Origin: Pelomonas sp051857475
Lineage (GTDB): Bacteria; Pseudomonadota; Gammaproteobacteria; Burkholderiales; Burkholderiaceae_C
Assembly (NCBI RefSeq): GCF_051857475.1
Contig: NZ_JBPZGZ010000002.1
Span: forward strand, 682,001 to 746,000
DNA length: 64,000 bases
Direction of reading: 5' to 3'
Shown here in pieces: positions 1-7,942 of this stretch. Position numbers and translations under genes: made by a program. The first letter of the stretch is position 1; each line of letters starts with the position of its first letter. The notes beneath the pieces were generated by a model. That model was not told where the DNA came from. It did no database searches and saw only the letters and a program-made list of their open reading frames with translations.

Positions 1-632
1 ATGTCGCCGTGCTGGCCGTGGTGGTGTCTCCTGGCAAGGCCGCCTCCGGCGCCGACCCGGGCACCGATGCCAAGCTCAATCTCTATGCGGTGAAGCCCCG
101 TCGGCCAGCGGATGCCGTAGACGCGCAGAAGCAGCTGCTCACCGCCATCATCACCCTGCTGACCACGGTGGTCGGCTTCTACTTCGGCAGCAAGAGCGCG
201 GGCGATGGTCTGCGTTCGCAGGCAGGCGGCACCACGCCGCCTGCCGATGCGTCCCTGCAGCGCCAGCACGCAGCGCTGACGACGGAGCGCGACGGGCTGG
301 AGGCCCACATCAAGAGCGACCGCGAGACCCTGGAGGGCCTTCGCAACTCACCGGGCGACATCCCGCCCGACTGGCAGCAGCGCCTCGACGAAGCGCTGAG
401 CCTGTCGAACGGCCTGGACGCGCTGCGTGACCAGGTGGCCCGCGCCCTGACCGAGGCCCAGACCCGGCTCGGCGCCATCACCGCGGCGCCTGCCGGCGGC
501 GAGGCTGCGGCACGCGATGCGGCCCAGAAGGCGCTGACGCGTGCCAGCACCGAGCTGGATGCCCTAAAGCAGGCCGCCCAGCAGTTCGAAGCCGCCGTGG
601 CCCAGTTGCGCGAGCCGCCCGTGAAGACCTGA
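1..632 (+). CDS. Membrane-anchored coiled-coil protein, 5'-truncated by window edge
   Basis: The reading frame is open at the left edge and ends with TGA at 630-632, so the gene probably begins upstream; the first in-frame start-like codon is a GTG at 9. The visible part has one hydrophobic segment (about residues 43-62, including LLTTVVGFYFGS), followed by about 140 mostly hydrophilic residues rich in Ala, Glu, Gln, Leu and Arg that look helical or coiled-coil (about residues 80-200). This suggests a membrane-anchored protein with a soluble helical tail. I do not recognise a family. It is convergent with the LysR gene, whose stop codon starts one base after its own. Confidence 0.6.
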   Translation, partial: VAVLAVVVSPGKAASGADPGTDAKLNLYAVKPRRPADAVDAQKQLLTAIITLLTTVVGFYFGSKSAGDGLRSQAGGTTPPADASLQRQHAALTTERDGLEAHIKSDRETLEGLRNSPGDIPPDWQQRLDEALSLSNGLDALRDQVARALTEAQTRLGAITAAPAGGEAAARDAAQKALTRASTELDALKQAAQQFEAAVAQLREPPVKT

Positions 633-1514
633 TCAGACCCAGGTCAGCGCCACTGCGTCCCTGACTGCGCCCACGGCCGGCACGGCCATGGCGGCCGGGC
701 TGCTGATCCAGCAGAACCAGGTCGGCGCCGCCCAGCCCGGCCAGATGCGGGCCTGGCCGGCGTCTTCCATCAGCACGGCCTGGTCGCGCCTGACCATGCC
801 GGCGCCCATGCCGGCCGCCACCATGCTGCGCACCGCCACCTCGGTGTCGGCCTGCAGGCCCACCTCCAGCACAGCGCCGGCCTGGGTGAAGAGGCGTTCC
901 TGGTGCACGCGCAAGCCGCAGTCCGGCGGCGTCGTCACCCAAGGCAGCATGGCGAGGCCGGCCAGGTCGGCCGGCAGGCCGCCGTTCAGCAGCAGGCGCT
1001 GCGGCACCACGGGCACGATCTCGCAACCCTGCAGGCGACGCAGCTCCAGGCCCTCGATCTCCGGGTGCTCGTGCAGCACGCAGGCGCAGTCCAGCTCGCC
1101 CTTGCGCACGGCGGCGATGGCGCGCAGCGACACCAGCTGCTGCAGCTGCAATTGCACGAGGGGATGGTGCTCGGCCAGGTGCACGAAGACCTCGCCCAGG
1201 CGCAGGGCCACCGCGTCGCTGACCGTGCCCATGCGCACCTGGCCGCGCGCCTCGCCACGTATCTGCGCAGCCGCTGCCTGCATGCCCTGGGCCGCGGCCA
1301 GCGTGCGGCGCGCCTCCTCCAGCAGGCGCTCGCCGGCAGGCGTCAGCGCCATGCCACGGGCGCTGCGCTCGAACAGCTTGACGCCGAACTCGTCCTCCAG
1401 CGCCTTGAGCTGGGCGCTGACCGCCGGCGGGCTGGTAAAGACGCGCTCGGCGGCCCGCGTGAGGTTGCCCTCGGTGGCCACGGCCACAAAGGTCTTGAGC
1501 TGGTAGATCTCCAT
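633..1514 (-). CDS. LysR-family transcriptional regulator
   Basis: The protein is 293 residues from the ATG at 1514 (Met-Glu-Ile-Tyr-Gln-Leu-Lys); an ATG at 1523 adds three residues. Residues 1-60 form the LysR winged helix-turn-helix, with the usual pattern FVAVATEGNLTRAAERV followed by SPPAVSAQLKALE and LFERS. The rest is a LysR substrate-binding domain. LysR proteins typically bind the space between themselves and a divergent target and respond to a small-molecule inducer. Here the divergent neighbour is an EamA-family exporter, so it is the likely target (inference). The inducer is unknown. Confidence 0.9.
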   Translation of the reverse strand: MEIYQLKTFVAVATEGNLTRAAERVFTSPPAVSAQLKALEDEFGVKLFERSARGMALTPAGERLLEEARRTLAAAQGMQAAAAQIRGEARGQVRMGTVSDAVALRLGEVFVHLAEHHPLVQLQLQQLVSLRAIAAVRKGELDCACVLHEHPEIEGLELRRLQGCEIVPVVPQRLLLNGGLPADLAGLAMLPWVTTPPDCGLRVHQERLFTQAGAVLEVGLQADTEVAVRSMVAAGMGAGMVRRDQAVLMEDAGQARIWPGWAAPTWFCWISSPAAMAVPAVGAVRDAVALTWV

Positions 1515-1647
1515 GGCCGGCATTCTGAACACGCCGGGCCGGGCGGGGGTGTGGATTTTCCGAACGGGGCGGTCTGCCGAAACGAATGGAGGGAATCGCG
1601 CGAGGCGCCCAGACTGATTGCCATTGAAATCCGTCTGGAGCCCCTCC
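1515..1647. promoter_or_regulatory. Divergent promoter region between LysR gene and EamA transporter
   Basis: This 133-base space separates two divergent genes and must hold both promoters and probably the LysR operator. A short AT-richer stretch near 1614-1632 is the most promoter-like part. I could not pick out a convincing inverted-repeat LysR box, so the role is inferred from gene arrangement alone. Confidence 0.45.
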
Positions 1648-2589
1648 ATGACTGCCACCTCCAACCTCCGCGCCATCGTCGCCCTGCTGCTCGCCACCAC
1701 CGCCTGGGGCAGCCTCTTCCTGATCGGCAAGCCCGTCGTCGCCCAGCTCGACCCGGTCTGGTTCACGCTGGTGCGCTACGGCCTCGCTACCAGCGTGCTG
1801 GCCCTGCTGGTGCACTTTGCCGGCGTCCAGCCCTGGGCCAAGCTGCGCCGCCATGCGCTGCGCCACAGCCTGGTCGGCCTGGCCGGCTATGGCGTGTTCA
1901 GCATCATGGTCTTCCACGGCCTGCGCCTGTCCCTGCCCTCGCACGGCTCCGTCATCATGGCCACCATGCCCTTCACGACGCTGGGCCTGCGCTGGCTGCT
2001 GGACGGCCAACGTCCGCCGCTGCGCGCCGTGGTCGGTGCCGCCCTGGCCCTGACCGGCGTGGCTACCGTGGCCAACCTGCTCGGCCACGCCGACGAGATC
2101 AACGGCCGCATGCTGCTGGGCGACGCCATCACGCTGACCGGCACCCTGGGCTGGGTGTTCTACACCCGCGCCATGACCAAGCTGCCCGACCACAGCCCGC
2201 TGGAATACGCCGCCCTCACAGCCATCGGCGCCCTGCCCTGGCTGGCCGCGGCCGCGGTGCTGGCCACCCTCGTGGGCTGGGCGCCCGCCCCGTCGCCCGA
2301 GCTGGTGCTGAGCCTGAGCCCGAAGCTCATCTACATCGCCCTCATCCCCACCGTGCTGGGCGTGCTGGCCTTCAATGCCGGCGTGAAGCGCCTCGGCGCG
2401 CCCATGGGCACGCTGTTCCTGAACATGGTGCCGGTGTCCGTCATCGCCGTGCGTGCCGTGCTGGGCGAGGCGCCGCATGCCAACGAGATCGCCGGCGCGG
2501 CGCTGGTGGGCATCGGCCTGGCGCTGACGGTGTGGACGCCCAAGCCCGTGCCCATCGCTGCGGCGTCGCGCTGCACGGCCGGGGCCTGA
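1648..2589 (+). CDS. EamA/DMT-superfamily transporter
   Basis: Starting at the ATG at 1648, this is a 313-residue very hydrophobic protein with about ten predicted membrane helices in two halves, the layout of the EamA (drug/metabolite transporter) family. The N-terminal half has the typical AIVALLLATTAWGSLFLIGK opening, and the second half begins near residue 150 (TLTGTLGWVFYTRAM). Family members in the inner membrane export amino acids, metabolites or toxic compounds; the substrate cannot be read from sequence. Control by the divergent LysR regulator is likely. An in-frame ATG at 1618 is possible but would add ten non-membrane residues. Confidence 0.88.
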   Translation: MTATSNLRAIVALLLATTAWGSLFLIGKPVVAQLDPVWFTLVRYGLATSVLALLVHFAGVQPWAKLRRHALRHSLVGLAGYGVFSIMVFHGLRLSLPSHGSVIMATMPFTTLGLRWLLDGQRPPLRAVVGAALALTGVATVANLLGHADEINGRMLLGDAITLTGTLGWVFYTRAMTKLPDHSPLEYAALTAIGALPWLAAAAVLATLVGWAPAPSPELVLSLSPKLIYIALIPTVLGVLAFNAGVKRLGAPMGTLFLNMVPVSVIAVRAVLGEAPHANEIAGAALVGIGLALTVWTPKPVPIAAASRCTAGA

Positions 2590-2593
2590 GCGC

Positions 2594-3154
2594 TCACAGA
2601 TAGGTGCCGGTGGCTTCCATGTTCAGCAGCCACAGCGCGTTGCTCAACCACCGGCTCCGGCGCCCGCCGCGCAGCGCGCCTTCTGCCTTCATCGCGCGCG
2701 CCCAGCTTTCCGTCATGGACGCGGCCGACTGCACATGGCCGCCCCACAGCGTCTGCGTGATGAACCAGAACTCCCCGTCGCTGAACACGTCCGGCGCCGG
2801 GCTGCGCAGCAGCACCTTCGCGTGCGTCCAGGGCGTCTCGAAGAACGGCTGCTCGGGGTCGAACATACGCTCCTTGTAGGACGGTTCCACGGCGTCCCAG
2901 GGCTCGCCGCGCGCATCGCTGAGGTGCCTGCTGAAGGCGCCCTCGTCGAGCGCTCGGTGCTGCCGCGCCCAGAACGGCCTCCACCACCGGCGGGCCGGCT
3001 GCCAGGCCCACAGGCGGTTGGGCCAGAGGGGTTCCCAGCCGAGCCCAGGCGGCGCCAGCAGCGCGCGCCGCTGCGCCTCCGGGCAGCCGGGCCACGCGCG
3101 CTCCAGCGCGGTTTGCAGTTCGGGGGGAAGGGCTTGCAGGTCCAGGTCGGGCAT
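2594..3154 (-). CDS. Conserved-looking protein of unknown function
   Basis: The 186-residue protein is rich in Trp, Arg and Pro, with no signal peptide and no membrane helix. The N-terminal third (LPPELQTALERAW) is acidic and helical. The middle holds a Trp-rich stretch (RLWAWQPARRWWRPFWARQ, about residues 47-65), and the C-terminal half is globular (FWFITQTLWGGHVQSA). I do not recognise a family. Codon use matches its neighbours, with strong G/C at third positions, which supports real coding. It is convergent with the EamA gene and separated from it by four bases. Confidence 0.6.
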   Translation of the reverse strand: MPDLDLQALPPELQTALERAWPGCPEAQRRALLAPPGLGWEPLWPNRLWAWQPARRWWRPFWARQHRALDEGAFSRHLSDARGEPWDAVEPSYKERMFDPEQPFFETPWTHAKVLLRSPAPDVFSDGEFWFITQTLWGGHVQSAASMTESWARAMKAEGALRGGRRSRWLSNALWLLNMEATGTYL

Positions 3155-3274
3155 CGGCCGCGCACCTTAACGCGCCGCCGGCGCTGAGCGCATTGAGAAG
3201 CTAGGGACGCGCCCTCACCGGCCTGTCATGTCCGCGGCCTAGGCTGGGTGGCTTTGCGGCTGCCCTCCAACGCC

Positions 3275-4141
3275 ATGCTTGCCAACCTCCCGCCCTGGGC
3301 CTGGGCCCTGCTGCTGTGCCCGGCCCTGGCGGCCGCGCTGATTGCCTTGCAGGGCAAGCTGCTGTTCGGCCGCACCTGGGTCATCCGCCGCACCGACCCC
3401 GGCCCCGCCGCGGCCCGCCGGCGCAGCGAGGCCGTCTGGCTGGAGCGCCCGGGCGGTGTGAAGCTGCAAGGCTGGCTGACCACGCCGTCGCACGACGCAC
3501 CGCGCCGCCTGCTGCTGTGGTTTGGCGGGCGCAATGAGAACGTCGCCTGGACGCCCGACCTCGCCGGCTGGCTGCCCGACGACTGCGCCCTGCTGGCCTT
3601 CAACTACCGCAGCCTGGGTGAGAGCGGCGGCTGGCCGAGCGAGGCCGCCTGCGTGGCCGACGCCGAAGCCGCCGCGGCCTGGGGGCTGGCGCGGCTGGGT
3701 CTGCCGTCGAGCGCCCTGCACCTAGCCGGCCGCAGCCTGGGCACCGGCGTGGCCATGCAGCTCGCAGCGCGCCTGGTCGCAGCCGGCCGTCCGGCAGCCA
3801 GCGTCGCGCTGATCACGCCGCTGAAGAGCCTGCGCGCGGTGCTCAATCGCAACCCACTGCTCTTGCCGCTGACGCCCTGGCTGCGCTCACCGCTGGACAG
3901 CGTCGCCGCCGCGCGTGCGCTCAAGGGCGAGGTGCTGGTGCTGCTGGCCGAGCGCGACACGCAGGTGCCGCATGCGCACTCCCACGCCCTCGTGCGTGCG
4001 CTGGAGCATGCCGGCGCGGCCGTCACCGTGCACCAGCTCGCCGGCACCAACCACCGCAGCCTGGCGCGCACGCCGGCGGCCATGCAGCGCCTGGGCGGTT
4101 GGCTGCTTACTGAAGAGCCGGCGCCAGATCCAGCCGCATGA
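3275..4141 (+). CDS. Alpha/beta hydrolase with N-terminal membrane anchor
   Basis: From the ATG at 3275 the protein has 288 residues. Residues 8-26 are hydrophobic and look like a membrane anchor. The rest fits an alpha/beta hydrolase related to the YfhR/ABHD13 group: the nucleophile elbow GRSLGTG places the serine at about residue 154, an acid is likely in LLAERDTQVP, and the histidine lies in GTNHRS near the C-terminus. The substrate is unknown, an ester or peptide bond. The last 35 bases overlap the convergent acetyltransferase gene. A GTG at 3248 would add nine residues and is less likely because it precedes the membrane anchor. Confidence 0.82.
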   Translation: MLANLPPWAWALLLCPALAAALIALQGKLLFGRTWVIRRTDPGPAAARRRSEAVWLERPGGVKLQGWLTTPSHDAPRRLLLWFGGRNENVAWTPDLAGWLPDDCALLAFNYRSLGESGGWPSEAACVADAEAAAAWGLARLGLPSSALHLAGRSLGTGVAMQLAARLVAAGRPAASVALITPLKSLRAVLNRNPLLLPLTPWLRSPLDSVAAARALKGEVLVLLAERDTQVPHAHSHALVRALEHAGAAVTVHQLAGTNHRSLARTPAAMQRLGGWLLTEEPAPDPAA

Positions 4142-4970
4142 GGGCCTGATGCAGCGCCTCGGTGGCAAAGCCGCAGCGCTGCAGGGCCTCGCCGCCCAGG
4201 TCGCTGCGCTGCAGCTGCGGCACGCTGACCTTGGCGCCCGGGTGGGCGGCCAGCAGCGCCTGCACCAGGGCCTCCGCGTCCTGCTGGGCGGGGTTGGGGT
4301 CGATCAGCGAACGCACCAGCAGGCCGTTCTCCCGGTCGCCCGTGAACACCAGCTGCGCGCTGCCGCGCCGCCAGGCCGTCCAGGGCACGGTCAGCACGCC
4401 CACGACGTCGGCGCACACCTGCAACGGCAGGTCGGCGACGGTGGCCTCCGCCTCGCGCAGCCAGGCCAGCGCCTCGGCCTGGGTGCAGGCCAGCTCGGGC
4501 GCCGGCGGGCGGGCCTTACCGGTGTCTGCCACGCGCTGGTAGCCGTGCAAGGCGTGCCGCTCCACGAAGCCATGGCGGCGGTACAGGCGGGCGGCGCGCT
4601 CGTTCTGCACGAACACCTCCAGCTCCACCGCCCTCAGGCCCGCCTCGCGGCCCCGTTGCACAAAGTCCTGCAGCAACTGCACCGCCGCGCCGCTGCCGCG
4701 CGCCTCCGGCACCGCGCCCATGGTGCCCAGCCGCCAGCGCTGAAGCGTCGGCCGCGGCGCCACCAGCGCGAAGGCGAGCACCTTGCCCTCGGCATCGACC
4801 GCCGCCCGCCCCAGGCTCAGGTCCACGCCCTGGCGCAGCACGAAGCCCGGCCATTGATCCAGGGCGAGGTTGAAGGGGCCGATCAGGTAGTCGGCAAAGC
4901 TCCGCACAAAGGCCGCGTGCAGGGCTTCGGGGGCGAGCTGGCTGGTGGAGACGAGGGAGAAGGCGGGCAT
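4107..4970 (-). CDS. GNAT-family N-acetyltransferase
   Basis: The start chosen is ATG 4970 (Met-Pro-Ala-Phe-Ser-Leu), giving 287 residues; a longer frame to 5012 has an unconvincing Arg-rich start. The GNAT core is visible around residues 65-145: the beta-strand AFALVAP, motif A (MGAVPEARGSGAAVQLLQD) that binds the pyrophosphate of acetyl-CoA, and the final element NERAARLYRRHGF. About 140 residues follow and may form a second, degenerate GNAT fold. The substrate is unknown. The 3' end overlaps the alpha/beta hydrolase by 35 bases on the opposite strand. Confidence 0.85.
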   Translation of the reverse strand: MPAFSLVSTSQLAPEALHAAFVRSFADYLIGPFNLALDQWPGFVLRQGVDLSLGRAAVDAEGKVLAFALVAPRPTLQRWRLGTMGAVPEARGSGAAVQLLQDFVQRGREAGLRAVELEVFVQNERAARLYRRHGFVERHALHGYQRVADTGKARPPAPELACTQAEALAWLREAEATVADLPLQVCADVVGVLTVPWTAWRRGSAQLVFTGDRENGLLVRSLIDPNPAQQDAEALVQALLAAHPGAKVSVPQLQRSDLGGEALQRCGFATEALHQALMRLDLAPALQ

Positions 4971-5071
4971 GGGGGCATTCTGGCCATGCCGGGCTCGCGG
5001 CCGCAAAGTCATGCGCCTTGCTCTCGCTTGAACGCCGCCCGGAACTCCGCGGTGGAAGAATCAGCCGCACC

Positions 5072-5899
5072 ATGATCAAGAAGACGCTGCAGACCCTCGC
5101 CGTGGCCGCCACCGTTGCTAGCGCTGCCGTGCCTGCACAGGCCGGCGACGGCCAGTTCTCGCTGCTGGTGCTGGCCATGCCCACCAAGTACCACCACGAG
5201 TACATCCCCATCGCGCGGGACAGCTTCGAGAAGCTCGCCAAGCTGCACGCCTTCGAGCTGACGTGGACGGCCCAGCCCGGCGCCTTCGAGGGCGACCTGA
5301 GCAAGTACGCGGCGGTGGTGCTGCTGAACAGCTCGGGCGAGGAATTCAACGAGGCCCAGCGCGCGGGCCTGGAGCGCTACATGAAGGCCGGCGGCAACGC
5401 CGTCGTCGTGCACCGCGCCATCATCAGCAAGCCGGGCCTGTGGCCCTGGTACGAAAAGCTCGTCGGCCGCAGCTTTGTCATCCACCCCATGCTGCAGACC
5501 GCCGTCGTCACCAAGGCCGACGCCAACCACCCCGCCACCTTCGGCCTGCCCGACCGCTGGATCTGGTCAGACGAGTGGTACGAATTCAGCAACCCGCACG
5601 GCATCACCATCCACCCCGTGCTGGCCGTGGACGAGCGCACTTACGACCCCACCAAGATCTGGCCCGGCCAGGTCGCCAAGGGCATGGGCGCTGACCACCC
5701 GGTGAGCTGGTGGCACCCCTACGAAAAAGGCCGCGTGTTCGTCACGGCGCTGGGGCACAACGGGGAGATGTACCGCGAGGGGCGGTATCTGGATCACTTG
5801 TGGGGTGGGGTCTGGTGGGCGGCGACTGGCCACGGCACTACCTCGCCAAAGCCTGACATAACGCCTAGTCCATTTATGAACAGCTCCCAAGCTGACTAA
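5072..5899 (+). CDS. Exported ThuA-like domain protein
   Basis: The 275-residue protein starts at ATG 5072 with a clear signal peptide (residues 1-23, cleavage after VPAQA). The mature part matches the ThuA-like fold: LLVLAMPTKYHHEYIP near the N-terminus, a central AAVVLLNSSGEEFNEAQR followed by a glycine-rich MKAGGNAVVVHRA, and the C-terminal RVFVTALGHNGEMYREG then LDHLWGGVWWA. ThuA-like proteins belong to the class I glutamine-amidotransferase-like fold, and many are periplasmic sugar-related enzymes. The fold normally ends near WWA; the last 23 residues look unrelated and may have been recruited from the adjacent island DNA. Confidence 0.82.
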   Translation: MIKKTLQTLAVAATVASAAVPAQAGDGQFSLLVLAMPTKYHHEYIPIARDSFEKLAKLHAFELTWTAQPGAFEGDLSKYAAVVLLNSSGEEFNEAQRAGLERYMKAGGNAVVVHRAIISKPGLWPWYEKLVGRSFVIHPMLQTAVVTKADANHPATFGLPDRWIWSDEWYEFSNPHGITIHPVLAVDERTYDPTKIWPGQVAKGMGADHPVSWWHPYEKGRVFVTALGHNGEMYREGRYLDHLWGGVWWAATGHGTTSPKPDITPSPFMNSSQAD

Positions 5900-5901
5900 C
5901 C

Positions 5902-6816
5902 TCAACCGCCAGGTGCAAGAAAGCGAATCGATCGCAGTGGCAGCCGCCGCCGCGCACGGTCAGTCAACTGGTCGTAATGCTCGTCCCACAAATCAAAGAG
6001 CTTGTCCAGGCCGATCAGCATCACACGACGCTTTTCTTGGGTGCGGGCCTCGGCTTCGGCGTCTTTCGTGAATCCGCCGGTGCAGACGAACAGGCCTACG
6101 TCATCGTCGCCAAGTAAGGCCATGAAGGAGCGCAATCCGTCGACATTGACGGCATGCTGTTGACGCTTCACCTGCACCTTGATGCGTGGCAGCCGTGTGC
6201 CCAGCGCGTCGGGCCACGCCAAGATGTCCAAGCCGCCATCTTTCCCAGGAGGTGACACCCAAGTCACGTGGTACGTCATCGCTCGTAGCAGGTCAGCCAC
6301 AAGGTCTTGGAAGTCGTACGGATTCATGGCCCGCAGATACTGCGAAATCTCGGCCCAGGCTTGCTCTTCTGCTTCTTCGAAGGTAACGCTCACCGATTTG
6401 GCTGTGCTGTCCACATCATCGGCGACGGTGGTTGAAGCGGCCGCTGCGGCTACGCTGACTTCTGCGTCAGGCTGAGCGGCCTTCCATTCGGCGTACAGCT
6501 TGCAAGCACGCTTGTAGAAGGCTTCTGGATCACTCAGCTCTGCATAGGCGGCTCGACCTTCGTCAGTGATGGACCAGATCCCCTTGTCCTTCACCAGCCA
6601 GCCAGCCTTGACGCAATCGACCGTGGCAAAGCGAACGATCTTCTCGAAGCGGCGGGAGCCAGATTCGTAGTTGTCGGCCTCGTAGGGCGACAAGGTAAAG
6701 CGGCTGGACAGCAACTGCAGGGCGTCACTAGCGCGCATGCCTTCGGGCACGGCCATCAAGATGCTGAACAGCTCGCGCAGAAATTCTCCTGTGCGTCGAC
6801 GGGTGATTTCGGCCAT
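5902..6816 (-). CDS. Mrr-like restriction endonuclease (Mrr_N + Mrr catalytic domain)
   Basis: The 304-residue protein is the last gene of the defence operon. Residues 1-95 resemble the Mrr N-terminal winged helix. After a linker rich in Ala, Thr and Glu (about 115-150), residues 155-285 form the Mrr-type PD-(D/E)XK nuclease: FQDLVADLLRAM, then KDGGLDILAW (Asp197 a likely metal ligand) and the QVK motif (Gln215-Lys217). Mrr enzymes cut methylated or otherwise modified DNA (type IV restriction). The gene begins 22 bases after the HNH gene, so it should be co-transcribed. Its stop codon lies two bases from the convergent ThuA stop. Confidence 0.88.
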   Translation of the reverse strand: MAEITRRRTGEFLRELFSILMAVPEGMRASDALQLLSSRFTLSPYEADNYESGSRRFEKIVRFATVDCVKAGWLVKDKGIWSITDEGRAAYAELSDPEAFYKRACKLYAEWKAAQPDAEVSVAAAAASTTVADDVDSTAKSVSVTFEEAEEQAWAEISQYLRAMNPYDFQDLVADLLRAMTYHVTWVSPPGKDGGLDILAWPDALGTRLPRIKVQVKRQQHAVNVDGLRSFMALLGDDDVGLFVCTGGFTKDAEAEARTQEKRRVMLIGLDKLFDLWDEHYDQLTDRARRRLPLRSIRFLAPGG

Positions 6817-6838
6817 ATCTAAGCTACTCCGACTGGGG

Positions 6839-7942
6839 CTATTGAACCGTCGCTAACTCAGCAAACCAAGCTTGCATTCGGGCAGGTTCGATCATGGCTT
6901 GCCCAAGGGTGGCATGAACCTCATGATGCGGCTCGCTAGGCGAGAGGCCCCCTGTCCACTGCTGAACGTACGCGCCAAGCTCCTGCAATGTGTGCCTCGC
7001 CTGAGCAGCCCTAACTCGTCGGCTCTCATTGCGCCGAAGGACGTCCTGATGCTTGGCATATTCCGCCTTGAATTCACGAGTCCATCGGCTTGCCAAGTTG
7101 AGCAACACGTCGAGATTTGCCGCCTTGGGCTGGTCGACAGGCGCAACGGCTGAACAGTGCACGGCAGCCGCATGAAGGTCATACCCAGGCTGCACGGCAC
7201 CGTTGCCTGGGCGCCAGTACGGGTGAAACCAGTCGGCGAAGCTGCCTGCACTGTGCACCGGCTTGTCGCCCTTGTTCGGTGCTTCGTTGCAAGTGCCGCA
7301 GATCAGCGTCAAGTTGTGCGCACACATGCTCAGCAAAGGAAACGCGCTCTTGATGATCCAGTGGTCCACATGCGGCGTATCGCCGAGCGGCCCACCACAG
7401 AGCACGCAAACCTGGCGGGCGTGCGGGTCAGGGTTCAGACGATGCGCGATTCGAAAAGCATCGACGAACGAAGCGTACGTGACCCCGCCAGCCGCAACAG
7501 GCGTGCCATCTGCCAAATAGGGCAGGCCAGTGCGGAATCCCGTCCCATAGAAGGCCTCCATCAAGGTCCTGAACGCCCCCCAGTTGAGCGGACCCGCCTG
7601 CGGCGCTGTCACGGGCCATGGCGGCGGCGTGGCATGAAACTGCGCTGCGAGTGCCGAGACAGATTGCACCCAAGCCGCCACAGCGCCCTTCTGTACAGCG
7701 GACATCGCCACGAGGACTTGGGCACGGTTCAGAAGCAGCTGTCCGCCCACCTTACGCTGGAGAAATCCCCACAGCCAGTCCGCCTCTATGGCGGTTGGCA
7801 TTGCCGGCGGTTGCAGCCCCGCTTGGGTAAGGTTCGCTGCTGTGGTGCCAGGTTCGCAAAGCCACAGGGCAAATCGCTGCATCAGAAGCTGGCAGGCCGC
7901 TAGGGCGGGCGAACACGTCACGCGATGGATGGGCTTAAGCAT
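6839..7942 (-). CDS. HNH endonuclease, PtuB-like partner of the upstream ATPase
   Basis: With the ATG at 7942 the protein has 367 residues. The nuclease centre lies around residues 180-230: a CVLC zinc pair, the catalytic HVDHW, an Asn in CAHNLTLIC, a second zinc pair CGTC and the terminal NKGDKP, all typical of HNH enzymes with zinc-binding cysteines. The N-terminal 170 residues have no recognised domain. The ATG sits inside the last codons of the ATPase gene (8-base overlap), so the two are translationally coupled. ATPase plus HNH is the composition of Septu (PtuA/PtuB) antiphage systems and of retron Ec78-type effectors; no reverse transcriptase is present here. Confidence 0.85.
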   Translation of the reverse strand: MLKPIHRVTCSPALAACQLLMQRFALWLCEPGTTAANLTQAGLQPPAMPTAIEADWLWGFLQRKVGGQLLLNRAQVLVAMSAVQKGAVAAWVQSVSALAAQFHATPPPWPVTAPQAGPLNWGAFRTLMEAFYGTGFRTGLPYLADGTPVAAGGVTYASFVDAFRIAHRLNPDPHARQVCVLCGGPLGDTPHVDHWIIKSAFPLLSMCAHNLTLICGTCNEAPNKGDKPVHSAGSFADWFHPYWRPGNGAVQPGYDLHAAAVHCSAVAPVDQPKAANLDVLLNLASRWTREFKAEYAKHQDVLRRNESRRVRAAQARHTLQELGAYVQQWTGGLSPSEPHHEVHATLGQAMIEPARMQAWFAELATVQ

